From Bryobacterales bacterium (GTDB lineage: Bacteria; Acidobacteriota; Terriglobia; Bryobacterales; Bryobacteraceae), in NCBI GenBank assembly GCA_020847975.1, contig JADLBD010000008.1, forward strand, positions 20,703-84,702: a DNA stretch of 64,000 bases. The letters run 5' to 3'. Shown piece after piece: positions 1 through 10,900 of the stretch (position 1 is its first letter; each line of letters starts with the position of its first letter). The notes beneath the pieces are model-generated. The model ran no database searches, was not told the DNA's origin, and saw only the letters and a program-made list of their open reading frames with translations. A program made the position numbers and the translations under genes.

Positions 1-3000
1 GGAAGATCGGTACGTGCGCTCCCAGTGCGAAATTGGTTACGCAAGGCGCCGAACGGGTAGAATGCGTTCTCCTCAATAACAACCCCGGTGTCCGCAGTTA
101 TGAGCGTCGCGGACCCAAGTTCGTCGCCATGGTAGAAAATCCGGTTCCCGTGCGAATCAATCCGTGCAATGCGGGTTTCGCCGTCGAAGACGTAGCGAAC
201 CGGTGCATTGTCAACGACCTCGAAATGCCGATCCGGATAACGAGTGACTACGGGCGGACCTCTCGTGTCCGGACTCAAATGACTCACGGATTTCAGTACC
301 CGGCGCCCGGTGTAGTCGTAGTTGTATTCAACTCGGAAAGCCGGTGTCTCAGCCGCAGTCAGCCGATCCTTTACATCCCACGTAAGCTTCAGATCGCCCG
401 CGGTCTCGAGGTTCCCATTGAGATCGTAGGACAAGCTGTGGCCCGCGGCATCGTAACGCAATGCATGCGGTCCAGGCTGATTGCCGTCGCGGGCGATCCG
501 GTTCGACGTTCCACGCGTTCCGCCATAGCGCGAAGCGACCGCCGGCGCAGGAGCGGCTGGCATCTTTCGGAGCGCTCTCGTAGGAGTCTCGCCCAGCATA
601 TTTCCCAAACGATCGTATGCGAAGGAAAGTTCGCTGCCTGGATAGGTCACGTGAACCAGCCGATAGGCGTCGTCGTAAGTGAAGGTCTGATCGTTGCGGC
701 GGGAATCCTGGCTCCCTATTTCCGTGGTCGGCCGGTTATCTTTTGTGGCGACCAGGTTCGAGGCGCCGTCGTAGCTGTAGCTATAGTCGAGCAGCGGCGC
801 GGCACGACCGGGTATTCTGACCACGATCGAAGCAAACCGGAGCCGAGGGTCGTACTTGTGCTCCGCAATTATCCCGTTCCCGAAAGTCGTGCGTTCCCGC
901 TGGCCGACTGCCGTATAGGTCCGATCTGCGATGATCGTTCCGAACGATCCGGCAATTGCTTTCGTTTTGCCGCGCGCGTCAAAGGAATAGTCAATTGCTG
1001 AGCCATCCGGGTACACGATCCTCCGCACCCGGTCCATTGAGTCGTATTCAAGACCTGTAAGAGTAGTTGCGTCTGCCTGGGTTCCGGGAAGGCGGATACG
1101 TTTTGCGGTCCAGCTCAAGCGTCCGCGAGAATCGTAGGAATTATGCTCTTCCCCTGAGGTGTCCGATACTGACGTGAGATACCCCTTCGGGTTGGCCGGC
1201 AGCTTGCTCTGACCATTCACGTCAATCGTGCCATGGGTACCGTCGTACTCATAAACCACGTCCGCAGCGCTCTGCGGCCGCGGCGAGTTGGCAGAACCCG
1301 TCAGATACCGCTCGCTCGCGAGCCGGTTCAGCCCATCGTAGGAATAGACGATGCGTTGCGCTTTCGCATCGGTGGTTTCGACGAGATTGCCGGCCAAGTC
1401 ATACCGGTGGAACACCGGTCCTCGATTCAGGCCAAATAGCGCAATTGCTCGGCCAAGTCCGTCGAAACGCGTCCATCGAAGGTTGCTTTGGCTGTCGAGC
1501 AACCACGTCAGTTGATCGTTCGGATCGTAGCCGTACTGCGTCAGCCATATCTCCAGGGCACCGTTTCTTTTGGCGGTTTCCGCAATGCTTTCTAATCTTC
1601 CGAGACCGTCGAAATGGCGAATCGTCGGTGTGCCGGAGTGATCCGGTTTTCCCAGTGCATTGGCGAGGTCTTCCGCATCGAGATGCCGCTCTTCGAACGG
1701 CAGGTTCTGCACGCGGGTTTCGAGTCGCCGGCCTGCTGCTCCTGTCGATTCCGCAGGCAAACGTGTGCGAATGACCCTGCCGAGCGGATCGCGAAAGAAA
1801 TCTGTTCCTTCGGTACCGGATGCGGGTACATGAAAAGCCAAACCCGTTTGAATAAACGGCTGCGCCTCGAAAATGACGCTCCCGCGCGCACCGTACCGGC
1901 GGGCTGTCATGGCATAGTAAGACCCACCTTCACCTTGTTGAAGGACCAGTACCTCGTTGCCATCGCCCGCGGTAAAGCTAAAGTGGGAAATGATGTCCGG
2001 ACTTCCTGAGCGGGCACGCTGATCGGTTTGCACCGAATTCGCTGCCTCGGTCGACGGGACCCTGGTCATTGTCAGTGTGCCCGCACGGTCGTATTCGTAT
2101 ATAAGCCCCCGATGCGGATCCCCCGGCCGATAAGTAAATACCGTTGTTGGAATGTTCTCTGTATCTCCCGGTCGAACGATAGCGGTAAGCCGGCCATGGC
2201 GGTCATATCTGAAGTCAGTCCGGTTACCGTTTGGGTCCAGGTAGTATACGGGCAGTCCAAAGCCCCAGTGGAGCCCGGCGGAGGCGGCAGTGCCAGACAT
2301 CAAATATCCGGCCTCGAACAGGAGGCTCCCGTGGCCTCCCCCTACAACCCTCTCCTCCCGAATCGGGAGAGCGTGAAAGAGCGGGTCAAAAGAAACTTGA
2401 GTAAAATGCCCGGCGTCAAACACCGGATTGCCGTTGGGATCGATCCTTCCCAGACCGTCCATGATGATGAGTTTGTTGCCGAACGCATCGTGCGCGTACT
2501 TGTCCACATCGACCCACTCGACGGCATCCGGCCGCGGGTCGCCCGGATTTGAAATCCAGGCAACGTCGGTCGTGGTTTGAGGGATTCGGTCCAGTGCCGA
2601 TGGTGGAGAGTTCGAATCGAACTGCCGCTTCTGCCGCCGCTTCAGCAAGCCTCGAGTCCCAATTTGACCCAGAGGAAGCCCGAGCAGTTCGTCTCCGTCG
2701 TAGTAGAACCTTTCTTCACTCGCGAAGGTCCCATTTGTTCCCTCCACGCGTCTGGAGTATGGCCGGTCGATGATCCAGGGCTGTACCCGCCCCGCCACAG
2801 TTCCCGGCATGACGTAAACCGTGCGCTGGAGCCGCGCTTCCTTCCCCTCGGCGTTGTTCAGCCCCACGATTCCGAACTCGTGTTTCAAAATCTCATTCCC
2901 GTAGTCGTCGTAATCGAAATCCGTACGCGTAGCCTTCGGAGCTGCGAGGGGGAATTCAGCTTTTGCGTCGGTGAACGAGTCATGCATGAGGCGATTGGCT

Positions 3001-6000
3001 TCAATTAGCTCAACCGTCGACTGCCGGTGAACGGGACAAGAGACAGAAACCTCTGGGAGCGAAACCCACTCTGTGGTCGTGCGAAGCAAACGTCCCTTCG
3101 GTGCCGTCGCTCCCGCAGGCCGATACAGCCGTCGCACGTTCCAATGGTCCACGCGCCTTTCGAAGGTGTAAGTGTCCGGAGTGCACCTCAGGGCCGCCGG
3201 CGAATATGGACCCTCAGCGGAGGCGGCGGCCGCCGCCTGTGAGGCCAATAAGTCAAAGCCAGCGGCCCCGTCGCGAAGCAGCGCTCCGTGGGAAGTCTCC
3301 CGCAGTACTTGCTTTCCTTTGAGCGCTTCCTCTTCGTGTCCACCGAGGTCGCTGGTTTCGTCGACCGTCGCAGCTACCGGGCGGGGTTCCGTGTCGAAGC
3401 CGTCGATATATTCGTCGTTGTCAATCTTGTCGGGTGCGCCGGTCAGGTAACGATACCGCGTAACGGAGGTCGCCTGGGCAGCAAGGCCTGGGCTCGCGCG
3501 TGGCAGTCCAGCCTCATCCACGTCGTCACCCCATTCCACGGTCTCTACGAACGCGAATCCGCGAAATTGCTTCTGTATGCCATCGTAGAACGCGTCGCGA
3601 TAGGCGACAGTAGTGACGTGTATATCCTGGCGACCGTCCTGATTCAGATCCAGTCCGATGTCATCGATGACTGCAGCCACCGCCCAGTTTGGGATTGGAG
3701 ATACCGTTGCCCACGGGTGGCCCGCACGCTCAGCGCGCACAAGGTCGGAAGTGGTCGGTTTGTAACGGATCCAGGTCCTCAAGCCGATGCCGTTATCGAT
3801 GGTCTGGAGGAGGCCCGCCTTCTGACCTGTCAGAAATTTAACGAATTGAAAGCCGCGCCGGTCACTGTCTCCTGTGGCGTGATAGAAGATCAGGTCGTTG
3901 GAGCCGTCGCCGTCGACGTCAGAGACGCGCAGGATCGTGGGATTTCCCGCATCGTCTGGGGCGTAGATCGGTGTATCTCTGATTAGAAATGGACCTGCGA
4001 CAGCGACACCACTGCAATTCAGGTAATAAGTGACAGAACGGTTCCTTCCAACATAGACAACATCCGCGAGGCCGTCTCCATTTACATCGAAGATGCGGAT
4101 GGACTCCCAGCTTCTGTCCGGCGAGGTGCTCACACCCGGTACTCGCAATTCGGCTGGCACACCGCTTGGAGATCCGTCCGGAAGTGCGAATTCCAGAGTC
4201 CTTTCCTTTCCCCACAACATGGGCCCGGTCAACGGCCGATATCGAACCTCCGCGATGCCGGACTGACGTATCACGACCCGAACCAGATCGGGAAGCCGGT
4301 CGCCGTTCATATCGGCGAGTTGGACTAAGGGATTCGCCATCCGGCTTGAGCCGGTGATAATCGAGAACCGGTAGCTATCGGGTACGCCGGTCCCCACAGT
4401 CGACTGACTCCATCGCTGTGCACCGAGGCTTCTCCATCCTCCCGTTTCAGTCGCGGCAATGCCACGAATGCCGAAAGCGTCAGTAATCAGTACATCCGGG
4501 CGCTTATCGAAATTCAGATCAGCGATGCGGGCGTCGGCGTCAAGCATCGAAATATCAGGGGGGCTCTGAGCCTCGGTGCCTGGGGCTGCGTTGAACCCAA
4601 GTTGGCCCGGCGCCGATGCGGCACGGTTGGCAAACACTCTGGTGGTCCGATTCGAAGATGAACCGAGGATCTGAACCAGGTCGGCTGTACCGTTCCCGTC
4701 CATATCCGCCAGCAGGACTTCGTTAGCCCCGGGCGTCGATTGGCTGAGATCGATGCCTGGAGGATGCGAAATGCTCTGGCTCGGTCCAAAGCTGCCTTCA
4801 CCTCTGTTCAGAGCAACGGTGTAGTGGGGCTTGAGTGAACCCGTGCGGGTATCCAGGATGTCCGGCAACCCATCTCCGTTGAGATCCACGAACTGCACTT
4901 CCGGGCTCTCGAGGGGAGTATCGAATATCGGGCTGGCACCGCCGGTGACACGATCCTGCTGCAGCCTGCTGCGCATCGGGCCAGTCATCAGCGGGTCGAG
5001 TTCGTAGGGCATCCTTCGAACTTGAAGTGGTAGAAGCGCCTCTCGAAGAGGCCCCGTGAACGGTGTCAAGAAGAACCCGGAGTAACCGAAGCGCGTAGGA
5101 GGCAGAGGCGTTCCGGGTGCACCGGTCCCGCCCCACTCCCGATCTGACCCATAGCGGGTGACGGATGCAATTCGGCTGACTCCGAGATCTACCGGCCGCT
5201 CGGCGGGAGATAGCGATGCAACGAGGTTCCCCAGAACCATGTCCTCGGGGCGATAACTCAGAACATAGGATCGTACCGTGTGTATGGTTCCCTCGTAGTA
5301 GCTGCCGGTAGCGATCTCGCGGTACCGCCTCGCTGTTTGTCGTGAGAATCCCGCCTGATTGTCGTTCAGCCGGTCTGCGCGGGGCTCCGTGAAAAAAGCG
5401 ACGATTTGGTAAGCATCGACTGTGCCTCTAGCGAAATAACGAGCGGCCGCTAAGTAGAGGACTCCTGGTGATTCAGAGTCTGCGGCGTAATCGAACTCTA
5501 TGCGATTTCCATTAACGTCCTCGGCGGCGTCTTCTAACCATTGGTACGTCAGTTCGAACGCAGTCCTGTCGCCTAATCCGGAATCCGGGAATGGATGCAT
5601 TACCCGGCTGCGTCTGGCGCCCGGGCCTTCTCCGTAGTAGCGGCCGAGCCAATGCCGCGTGCCGTTTCTGTCCTCGACGAGCCAGGAGGTGATTGGACCG
5701 CCCACCTCGGCGGCAACAGGCTGAAAGCGACGGAACTCTTCGTCGTTTTTCAAACGATATGACCGGTCGGAGAGGGGAACAATCTCTTCACCTCTAAAGA
5801 CGAAGACGTCCCGGTGTTCGGAGGGGGTGTCGCTATCGCGATATCGCGGAAAACCCTTGGATGTCTGGCGCTCGATGGACAGTGCGGCGATGAGGGCCCA
5901 CCCTTGCCCGGCCGCCGAGTTGCCGTACCCGGAATCGTAGGCCAGCGAGATTGCCGGGGCGAAGCCGTTGGCACCAGGCGGCAACTCAAGCGGCACGCTG

Positions 6001-6179
6001 TAGGTGGCACTCCCGGTATTCAGTAAAGGCTGAAACGACTTGCCGAGCCCTTCGATTGAGCCGGGACCTGCCGGAAGCGACAGCACGTTGGCCGACGTGC
6101 CAGTCTTGTCCGCTGCAGGCTGAGCGAAGACGGCCCCGCAAAAAACGGAAGCGACGACGAGGACGGCGGCGAGGCGCAT
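1..6179 (-). CDS. Secreted SpvB / FG-GAP(VCBS) / TcdB-middle / RHS (YD-repeat) protein; C-terminus truncated by window edge
   Basis: Own translation of the minus strand from ATG at 6177-6179: MRLAAVLVVASVFCGAVFAQP... (signal peptide), LSLPAGPGSIEGLGKSFQPLLNTGSATYSVPLELPPGANGFAPAISLAYDSGYGNS (SpvB-like), VQFVDLNGDGLPDILDTRTG and DMDGNGTADLVQ (VCBS/FG-GAP), FRGFAFVETVEWGDD (TcdB_toxin_mid-like), then many YD repeats (FRYDRHGRLTAI, YDLAGNLVETTDAKAQRIVYSYDGLNRL). Frame stays open to base 1, so the ORF track omitted it. Confidence 0.88.
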   Translation of the reverse strand, partial: MRLAAVLVVASVFCGAVFAQPAADKTGTSANVLSLPAGPGSIEGLGKSFQPLLNTGSATYSVPLELPPGANGFAPAISLAYDSGYGNSAAGQGWALIAALSIERQTSKGFPRYRDSDTPSEHRDVFVFRGEEIVPLSDRSYRLKNDEEFRRFQPVAAEVGGPITSWLVEDRNGTRHWLGRYYGEGPGARRSRVMHPFPDSGLGDRTAFELTYQWLEDAAEDVNGNRIEFDYAADSESPGVLYLAAARYFARGTVDAYQIVAFFTEPRADRLNDNQAGFSRQTARRYREIATGSYYEGTIHTVRSYVLSYRPEDMVLGNLVASLSPAERPVDLGVSRIASVTRYGSDREWGGTGAPGTPLPPTRFGYSGFFLTPFTGPLREALLPLQVRRMPYELDPLMTGPMRSRLQQDRVTGGASPIFDTPLESPEVQFVDLNGDGLPDILDTRTGSLKPHYTVALNRGEGSFGPSQSISHPPGIDLSQSTPGANEVLLADMDGNGTADLVQILGSSSNRTTRVFANRAASAPGQLGFNAAPGTEAQSPPDISMLDADARIADLNFDKRPDVLITDAFGIRGIAATETGGWRSLGAQRWSQSTVGTGVPDSYRFSIITGSSRMANPLVQLADMNGDRLPDLVRVVIRQSGIAEVRYRPLTGPMLWGKERTLEFALPDGSPSGVPAELRVPGVSTSPDRSWESIRIFDVNGDGLADVVYVGRNRSVTYYLNCSGVAVAGPFLIRDTPIYAPDDAGNPTILRVSDVDGDGSNDLIFYHATGDSDRRGFQFVKFLTGQKAGLLQTIDNGIGLRTWIRYKPTTSDLVRAERAGHPWATVSPIPNWAVAAVIDDIGLDLNQDGRQDIHVTTVAYRDAFYDGIQKQFRGFAFVETVEWGDDVDEAGLPRASPGLAAQATSVTRYRYLTGAPDKIDNDEYIDGFDTEPRPVAATVDETSDLGGHEEEALKGKQVLRETSHGALLRDGAAGFDLLASQAAAAASAEGPYSPAALRCTPDTYTFERRVDHWNVRRLYRPAGATAPKGRLLRTTTEWVSLPEVSVSCPVHRQSTVELIEANRLMHDSFTDAKAEFPLAAPKATRTDFDYDDYGNEILKHEFGIVGLNNAEGKEARLQRTVYVMPGTVAGRVQPWIIDRPYSRRVEGTNGTFASEERFYYDGDELLGLPLGQIGTRGLLKRRQKRQFDSNSPPSALDRIPQTTTDVAWISNPGDPRPDAVEWVDVDKYAHDAFGNKLIIMDGLGRIDPNGNPVFDAGHFTQVSFDPLFHALPIREERVVGGGHGSLLFEAGYLMSGTAASAGLHWGFGLPVYYLDPNGNRTDFRYDRHGRLTAIVRPGDTENIPTTVFTYRPGDPHRGLIYEYDRAGTLTMTRVPSTEAANSVQTDQRARSGSPDIISHFSFTAGDGNEVLVLQQGEGGSYYAMTARRYGARGSVIFEAQPFIQTGLAFHVPASGTEGTDFFRDPLGRVIRTRLPAESTGAAGRRLETRVQNLPFEERHLDAEDLANALGKPDHSGTPTIRHFDGLGRLESIAETAKRNGALEIWLTQYGYDPNDQLTWLLDSQSNLRWTRFDGLGRAIALFGLNRGPVFHRYDLAGNLVETTDAKAQRIVYSYDGLNRLASERYLTGSANSPRPQSAADVVYEYDGTHGTIDVNGQSKLPANPKGYLTSVSDTSGEEHNSYDSRGRLSWTAKRIRLPGTQADATTLTGLEYDSMDRVRRIVYPDGSAIDYSFDARGKTKAIAGSFGTIIADRTYTAVGQRERTTFGNGIIAEHKYDPRLRFASIVVRIPGRAAPLLDYSYSYDGASNLVATKDNRPTTEIGSQDSRRNDQTFTYDDAYRLVHVTYPGSELSFAYDRLGNMLGETPTRALRKMPAAPAPAVASRYGGTRGTSNRIARDGNQPGPHALRYDAAGHSLSYDLNGNLETAGDLKLTWDVKDRLTAAETPAFRVEYNYDYTGRRVLKSVSHLSPDTRGPPVVTRYPDRHFEVVDNAPVRYVFDGETRIARIDSHGNRIFYHGDELGSATLITADTGVVIEENAFYPFGALRNQFRTGSARTDL

Positions 6180-6193
6180 AAACGCTTAGAAGG

Positions 6194-6943
6194 CTAACGG
6201 CCGGGCGTACGCAGCACGGACGCTCCGGAGGATTCGAATTGGCGCAGAAGTTGCTGCTGGCGCGGGGCAGTCGAGGTAGCGGCAGGCCTGAGGGACAAGG
6301 CAAGTTCATTATCGCTGAGGACGAGTGAAGCAACCGTTTCGCGTCCGCGCCACTCCACTTGGTATTTCGCATCCAAACCCTGAACGTAGGCATCCTGGCC
6401 CCGCACCTGGTCTTCCGCGGCGATGTTATGAGTGGGCGAACCGTAAGACCGCTCAATTTCGGCCTTGAGTCTCATATACATACCTAACCGCACCGACCGA
6501 TCTTTGATTCCCTGCGCAAAACTCCTCCGAACCTCCGACAGACCGGAGCTCGGCTGCGGCAGGGTTGTGACGCTCGGTGCCGCAGGGGCGCTAGGCTGCT
6601 TCTTGAAGTCGAGAGTGAGCGAGCAATTCAGGCCGGCAAAAGCGCACTTGGAAAGAGCACTCGTGGGCTGCCCGGCAGCAACGGCGGCTGCACTCGCCAG
6701 AGGTGTCCGCGACTTCGACACTTCAGGCGCGGCGGAGCCCCATGAAATGCCATCGATCCCCCAGTAATTCAATGACGGGAGGACCAACCCCCGATTTCGA
6801 TCGGCCGTCGCGGCCGCAAAGTACGCATCTCTATCTACTTCTTGAGAGATCTCACGCTTCGATTCACGCTGAGGCTGGGCCATAACGCTAACCGCAAGCG
6901 CACCGATTAAACCGGCCGCCCTGTATACGCTAAACATGCACAC
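6194..6943 (-). CDS. Hypothetical secreted protein (249 aa)
   Basis: ORF with N-terminal signal-like MCMFSVYRAAGLIGALAVSVMAQ; 14 nt upstream of the SpvB/RHS gene on the same strand. Confidence 0.65.
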   Translation of the reverse strand: MCMFSVYRAAGLIGALAVSVMAQPQRESKREISQEVDRDAYFAAATADRNRGLVLPSLNYWGIDGISWGSAAPEVSKSRTPLASAAAVAAGQPTSALSKCAFAGLNCSLTLDFKKQPSAPAAPSVTTLPQPSSGLSEVRRSFAQGIKDRSVRLGMYMRLKAEIERSYGSPTHNIAAEDQVRGQDAYVQGLDAKYQVEWRGRETVASLVLSDNELALSLRPAATSTAPRQQQLLRQFESSGASVLRTPGR

Positions 6944-6955
6944 GTTATTTTTCCT

Positions 6956-7927
6956 CTACCAAATGCGAATTATATAGTGCAGAGCCACAAACCGCGGCCG
7001 ATTATCAAAGCCGCCCGCGCCAACTGTGTAGCCGCCAATGCTTGCCACTCCGTTGATGTGCCCATGGGACTCGGCCCCGGCAGGAGCGTTATCTGGGGCG
7101 GTCAGGTTACGCAGGTTGTTGTCAAAAGCCTCGGCGCGGGTTACCGGGTTATAGGCCGGGGCATATCCATTGATACTGGCTAAGGGGATCCAAACGTGAT
7201 TGTCCGTGCCTCCGAACCAATGAGAATGATCGGGATAGGAGTCACGCCCGCCGGACGCGCCCAGCGCAGTGCTGGCGTCAACGCCTCGAATGAACATCGC
7301 GCGTAGATCGGGGACTCGTTTCCCGTTAAACGGCGAACGGGGATCATTTACTAGGTCGTTATTGCACAACTTCCAATTCTCTGGAAGGGAAACGGGATCG
7401 CCCGAATATGGCACAATACCGCCAATCGGGACTTCGCCAGGCGTTCGATCCGCAAGAGTCGCCTTTGTAGCCAGATCGGCGCGTTCGGCGTGCACAGCAT
7501 CCTTGGCCCGCTTGGCATCATCGGAGGACCGTGCATGGACTGCCGCAATCACGGGTGTAATAGCCTGTCGGGGCCGCAACTCAATATCCGCAGTTTCAGG
7601 TTTGCCGTCGTCGATCGTGATACCCAGATAGACAACATTCTGGAACATCTCGACACTCGGAAAAGAAGTTCGCGAACCTAGCAGCACGCTGAAATAGCCA
7701 TCCTGCAATGAGACGTTCTCGTGCACTTCCTGCCAGACGGGAACGCCTGCTATAGGGGTCGGATAGATTCGGAACACCAGTACCATCGGCTTCGCACTGT
7801 CAGTGCTCACTCCCTGCTGATCGGTCATCTTCCCCTGGTAAGGAATCACCGAGGGCACGTTTTGCCCCCAAATAGAGCCTGCGCCCACGATCGCAATAAT
7901 AGTCAACTTGCAAAGTATTCTCGCCAC
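6956..7927 (-). CDS. Secreted protein with phage tail-collar-like C-terminus
   Basis: Signal peptide MARILCKLTIIAIVGAGSIWGQ; C-terminal IPIGGIVPYSGDPVSLPENWKLCNN...GKRVPDLRAMFIRGVD...HSHWFGG...RPRFVALHYIIRIW resembles tail-collar domains. Confidence 0.75.
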   Translation of the reverse strand: MARILCKLTIIAIVGAGSIWGQNVPSVIPYQGKMTDQQGVSTDSAKPMVLVFRIYPTPIAGVPVWQEVHENVSLQDGYFSVLLGSRTSFPSVEMFQNVVYLGITIDDGKPETADIELRPRQAITPVIAAVHARSSDDAKRAKDAVHAERADLATKATLADRTPGEVPIGGIVPYSGDPVSLPENWKLCNNDLVNDPRSPFNGKRVPDLRAMFIRGVDASTALGASGGRDSYPDHSHWFGGTDNHVWIPLASINGYAPAYNPVTRAEAFDNNLRNLTAPDNAPAGAESHGHINGVASIGGYTVGAGGFDNRPRFVALHYIIRIW

Positions 7928-7971
7928 TAGTGCTCCTCTCTACGTGCCCATCGCTGACTTTGGCCTGCCCA

Positions 7972-10900
7972 TCATTGGGGTAAAGGATCCGGCATCCCCG
8001 AATTCAATGTAAATTCGAGGATTATATCGTCGATGTTTTCCAGTTCCAGCAGGTTCATCGGATTGACCTGCAACAACCAACGGCTTGCGAACGGGCTCCA
8101 GAACCGCAGGCTCATCCGGGCAGCCGGGCCGATTTCGCCGTCACTCGGAAAGGTGTACCTCGTGGCTATGCTGAAGAGGAGATAGGGCGAGTTGCCGGAA
8201 CTGCCAAGATCGTTAGGATCATAGCGAGCATAATTGTCGAGGTTTATCTGCCGCAACCGCCTCTGGTCATCGGAACGCTGACTGAGGCGGCGCTCAAAAA
8301 AGTCGATATTCTCCACGATGCCGGATTGCGCAAAAAGAATTTCCGCCGCCCGCTGCGGGAAGGCGTCCTTCCCTGTCACCGAAAGCACAGCGACTTTGAA
8401 CTTTTCGAGCCGGTAATTCCATGCCGGAATGGTCCCAAAGAGACGCGTGTTGCCCAGTCTGAAGTCGGTGAATCCCGCGGAGTAATATCGCACCGGGAAT
8501 TTCAGCAGGAACCCGCGAGGCTTGTTGGGCTCGTTAGGTAAATACAAACCGTTATTGATCAGCAGGTTTTGAAAGCGGCGGATGTTGCTCTGTTTGAGCG
8601 CTCGATCTGCCTGGTACCCCGTAGGATTGCTGCTGGCATCCGTGTCGAGGTACCGGGTAACGCCATTTATGGTTCTCACGTCCGCGAGCCCGAAGATATC
8701 CTGCCGAAGCGAGATCTGCACGGGAAGTAGTGCGCCCTCGAAAACTCTCAGCTGGCGAAGTTTGGCGTCCCAGTTTTTCAGGGCCTGTAGGAAAGATCGG
8801 GCCTGCTTCGCCGGGGGATTGAGATCGGGATTGTCTCTTACGTTAACGGAACCCAGCGCAAAGACACTCTCCAGGCTCCAGAAACTATCGAATTCTGCGC
8901 CGAGACTCTGGGGCTCACCTGACAGTACTGAAACCGGGTTCGAGAAGGGTTCGACCCATCGAATCTCGAGCATCTTGCCCAGTTTGTACAGATTGCGGAC
9001 AACCGAATCAAGCGCCCGGTTCGCCTCCTCCTCCTTGCCAGTTAATTCGATATTCCAGACAGGGTCCCGATACCAAAGACTGGCCACGGCTTGATTGAAA
9101 TCACGGAGTTGGCCAAGCAGCCGTTCTGCGTCGCCGCGCACCTTGTTGACGTCGTCTGCGGCATTGCGAAGCAATATTAATTGGGACATCAACTCGCCAT
9201 GAGCGAGGTCCTGGTCCAAAAGGAGATTGCGAATCTGCGCAGCGCTCTCGTTCTCAAGAAATTTCATTTCTTTGAGATTGGCGGCTCGGGTGATATCATT
9301 CTGCAGCTTCGCGACCTGAATGGCGCCGGGATTGTTTGTGACGTTGACACCGGCGTAAGCTGTCGGACCCGTAACTCCGGCCACCACGGTTATAGTGACT
9401 GAATTTGCAATCCCCTGCGCCAATTGGGCGGCCGTGATCTTGCCTTCAGCCTCACGTATAGCGCTCACGTTGGCGCCTAACGTATCCTCGATGATTTTGA
9501 TGCGAAGAGGGTAGCTGTCTAAAACCGCTTTCTTATTAAGGACCTGCTGCCGTTGAAAGATGACCTGCTTAATGGCGTCATCCAACCGGTTATTACTGGC
9601 GCCAAGCGTTGGTTCAGGGTCGTTCAAGAGTGCTGTAATCCGGTCGGCAACCAGCTTCCGATATGCAAGCTGGCCAGACGCCGAGTTGATGCTGGGCTCG
9701 GCAGGCACCGGTATGTCGGTCAATGCAACAAGCTGGTTCAGAAACTGGAGTTGCCGGGTTTGTTCCTCCTGAAATACCTCCGTTTGCTGCTTCTGCACGA
9801 GGAAGAGGGCATCGCGCGCAGCGGCGTACGTCTGCTCCGCCCTGCTGATGCTACCAGGCGTGCCATTCGGATCCTGTAGTGTCTGCAGCACCTCCCGCAC
9901 CTGGTCGTTCCCGGCCATGATTTCGTCGATCGGAAGTGTGGGCTTTTGCTTTGCCCGAATCTGGCCGATCACCGACCGCGATTCCTCTATGTTGGTCCTT
10001 GAGAAGTACAGACGGTCCACGGCATAGGGACTTTCGGCTGTCTGAACCGCCTTATCTCCCACCGAGGCTGCCAGGGCAATGCTTGCAAGAAACTGGGCGT
10101 TGGCACCGATATGCAGTTGCTCGACCGTATCGTCGAGAATCCGGGCACCAAGTGCAGGGTCGCGCTGGGGCGCACGATTGAAATAAGCCGCAGTCCACAG
10201 CCGGTACCCTATGGATTGAAGAGCTTGCCCCTGTTTTTGCAGCATGTTGCCCATCATGTAGCCCTGCGTTTGAATGGCGACCACGCGGTCATCACTGGCG
10301 TCGGACGGTACCCCGAAATCTACATAATAGGTGTACTGGGGAAAAAGCTCATTGGCGAACGCACCGGGCAATTCGCGGACGTCGGGCGGAAGCCGGCTGA
10401 CGTCGATATCTACGATGAATTTGCCGTCAGCATCCGGCTCGCTTCGTGTGAGCGATCGGAGAAGAATCCGAAATCCCTCGTCGTAGAACAACTTGGCCGT
10501 CGAGGCATCCTTCGTCGCGACGAAGTTGTAGTCATTTTCGGGAGAGCCGAATGGGACTGGCTTGTGAACCGGCCTTACCTGCTGCCCGGCAGTGGATGGA
10601 TAAGTGACGCGCAGGCCCTCCATCAGGGAAATATTTCCGCAGATGAGCCAGCCCTGAATGCTGAGTTGCGTAGCCTCATACAGAAGTGCCGAGAGTTGAT
10701 CGCGCTGGGGTCCGCTGTGCCTAATCGCTAAGAGGGCAACCGCTTTTTCTAGAACCTCATCCAGTTGTCTGGCACGTACCGGCGAGCCATCTGGACGGTC
10801 CTCGGTGTTCAAACCTAGAAAACGGCGTCTGACAGGATTCGGATCGTTGTTGCCCCCCGGATAGTTGCCGACATAAAGCCTCGCTGTGTTCAGTTGGACG

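Noticed and set aside
33-1001. 322-aa plus-strand ORF at the left edge
   Set aside because: Antisense shadow of the SpvB/RHS gene that runs off the window on the minus strand.
2600-2625. gagttcgaatcgaact resembling a tRNA T-arm
   Set aside because: Inside the SpvB/RHS coding frame and no matching acceptor/anticodon arms were seen.
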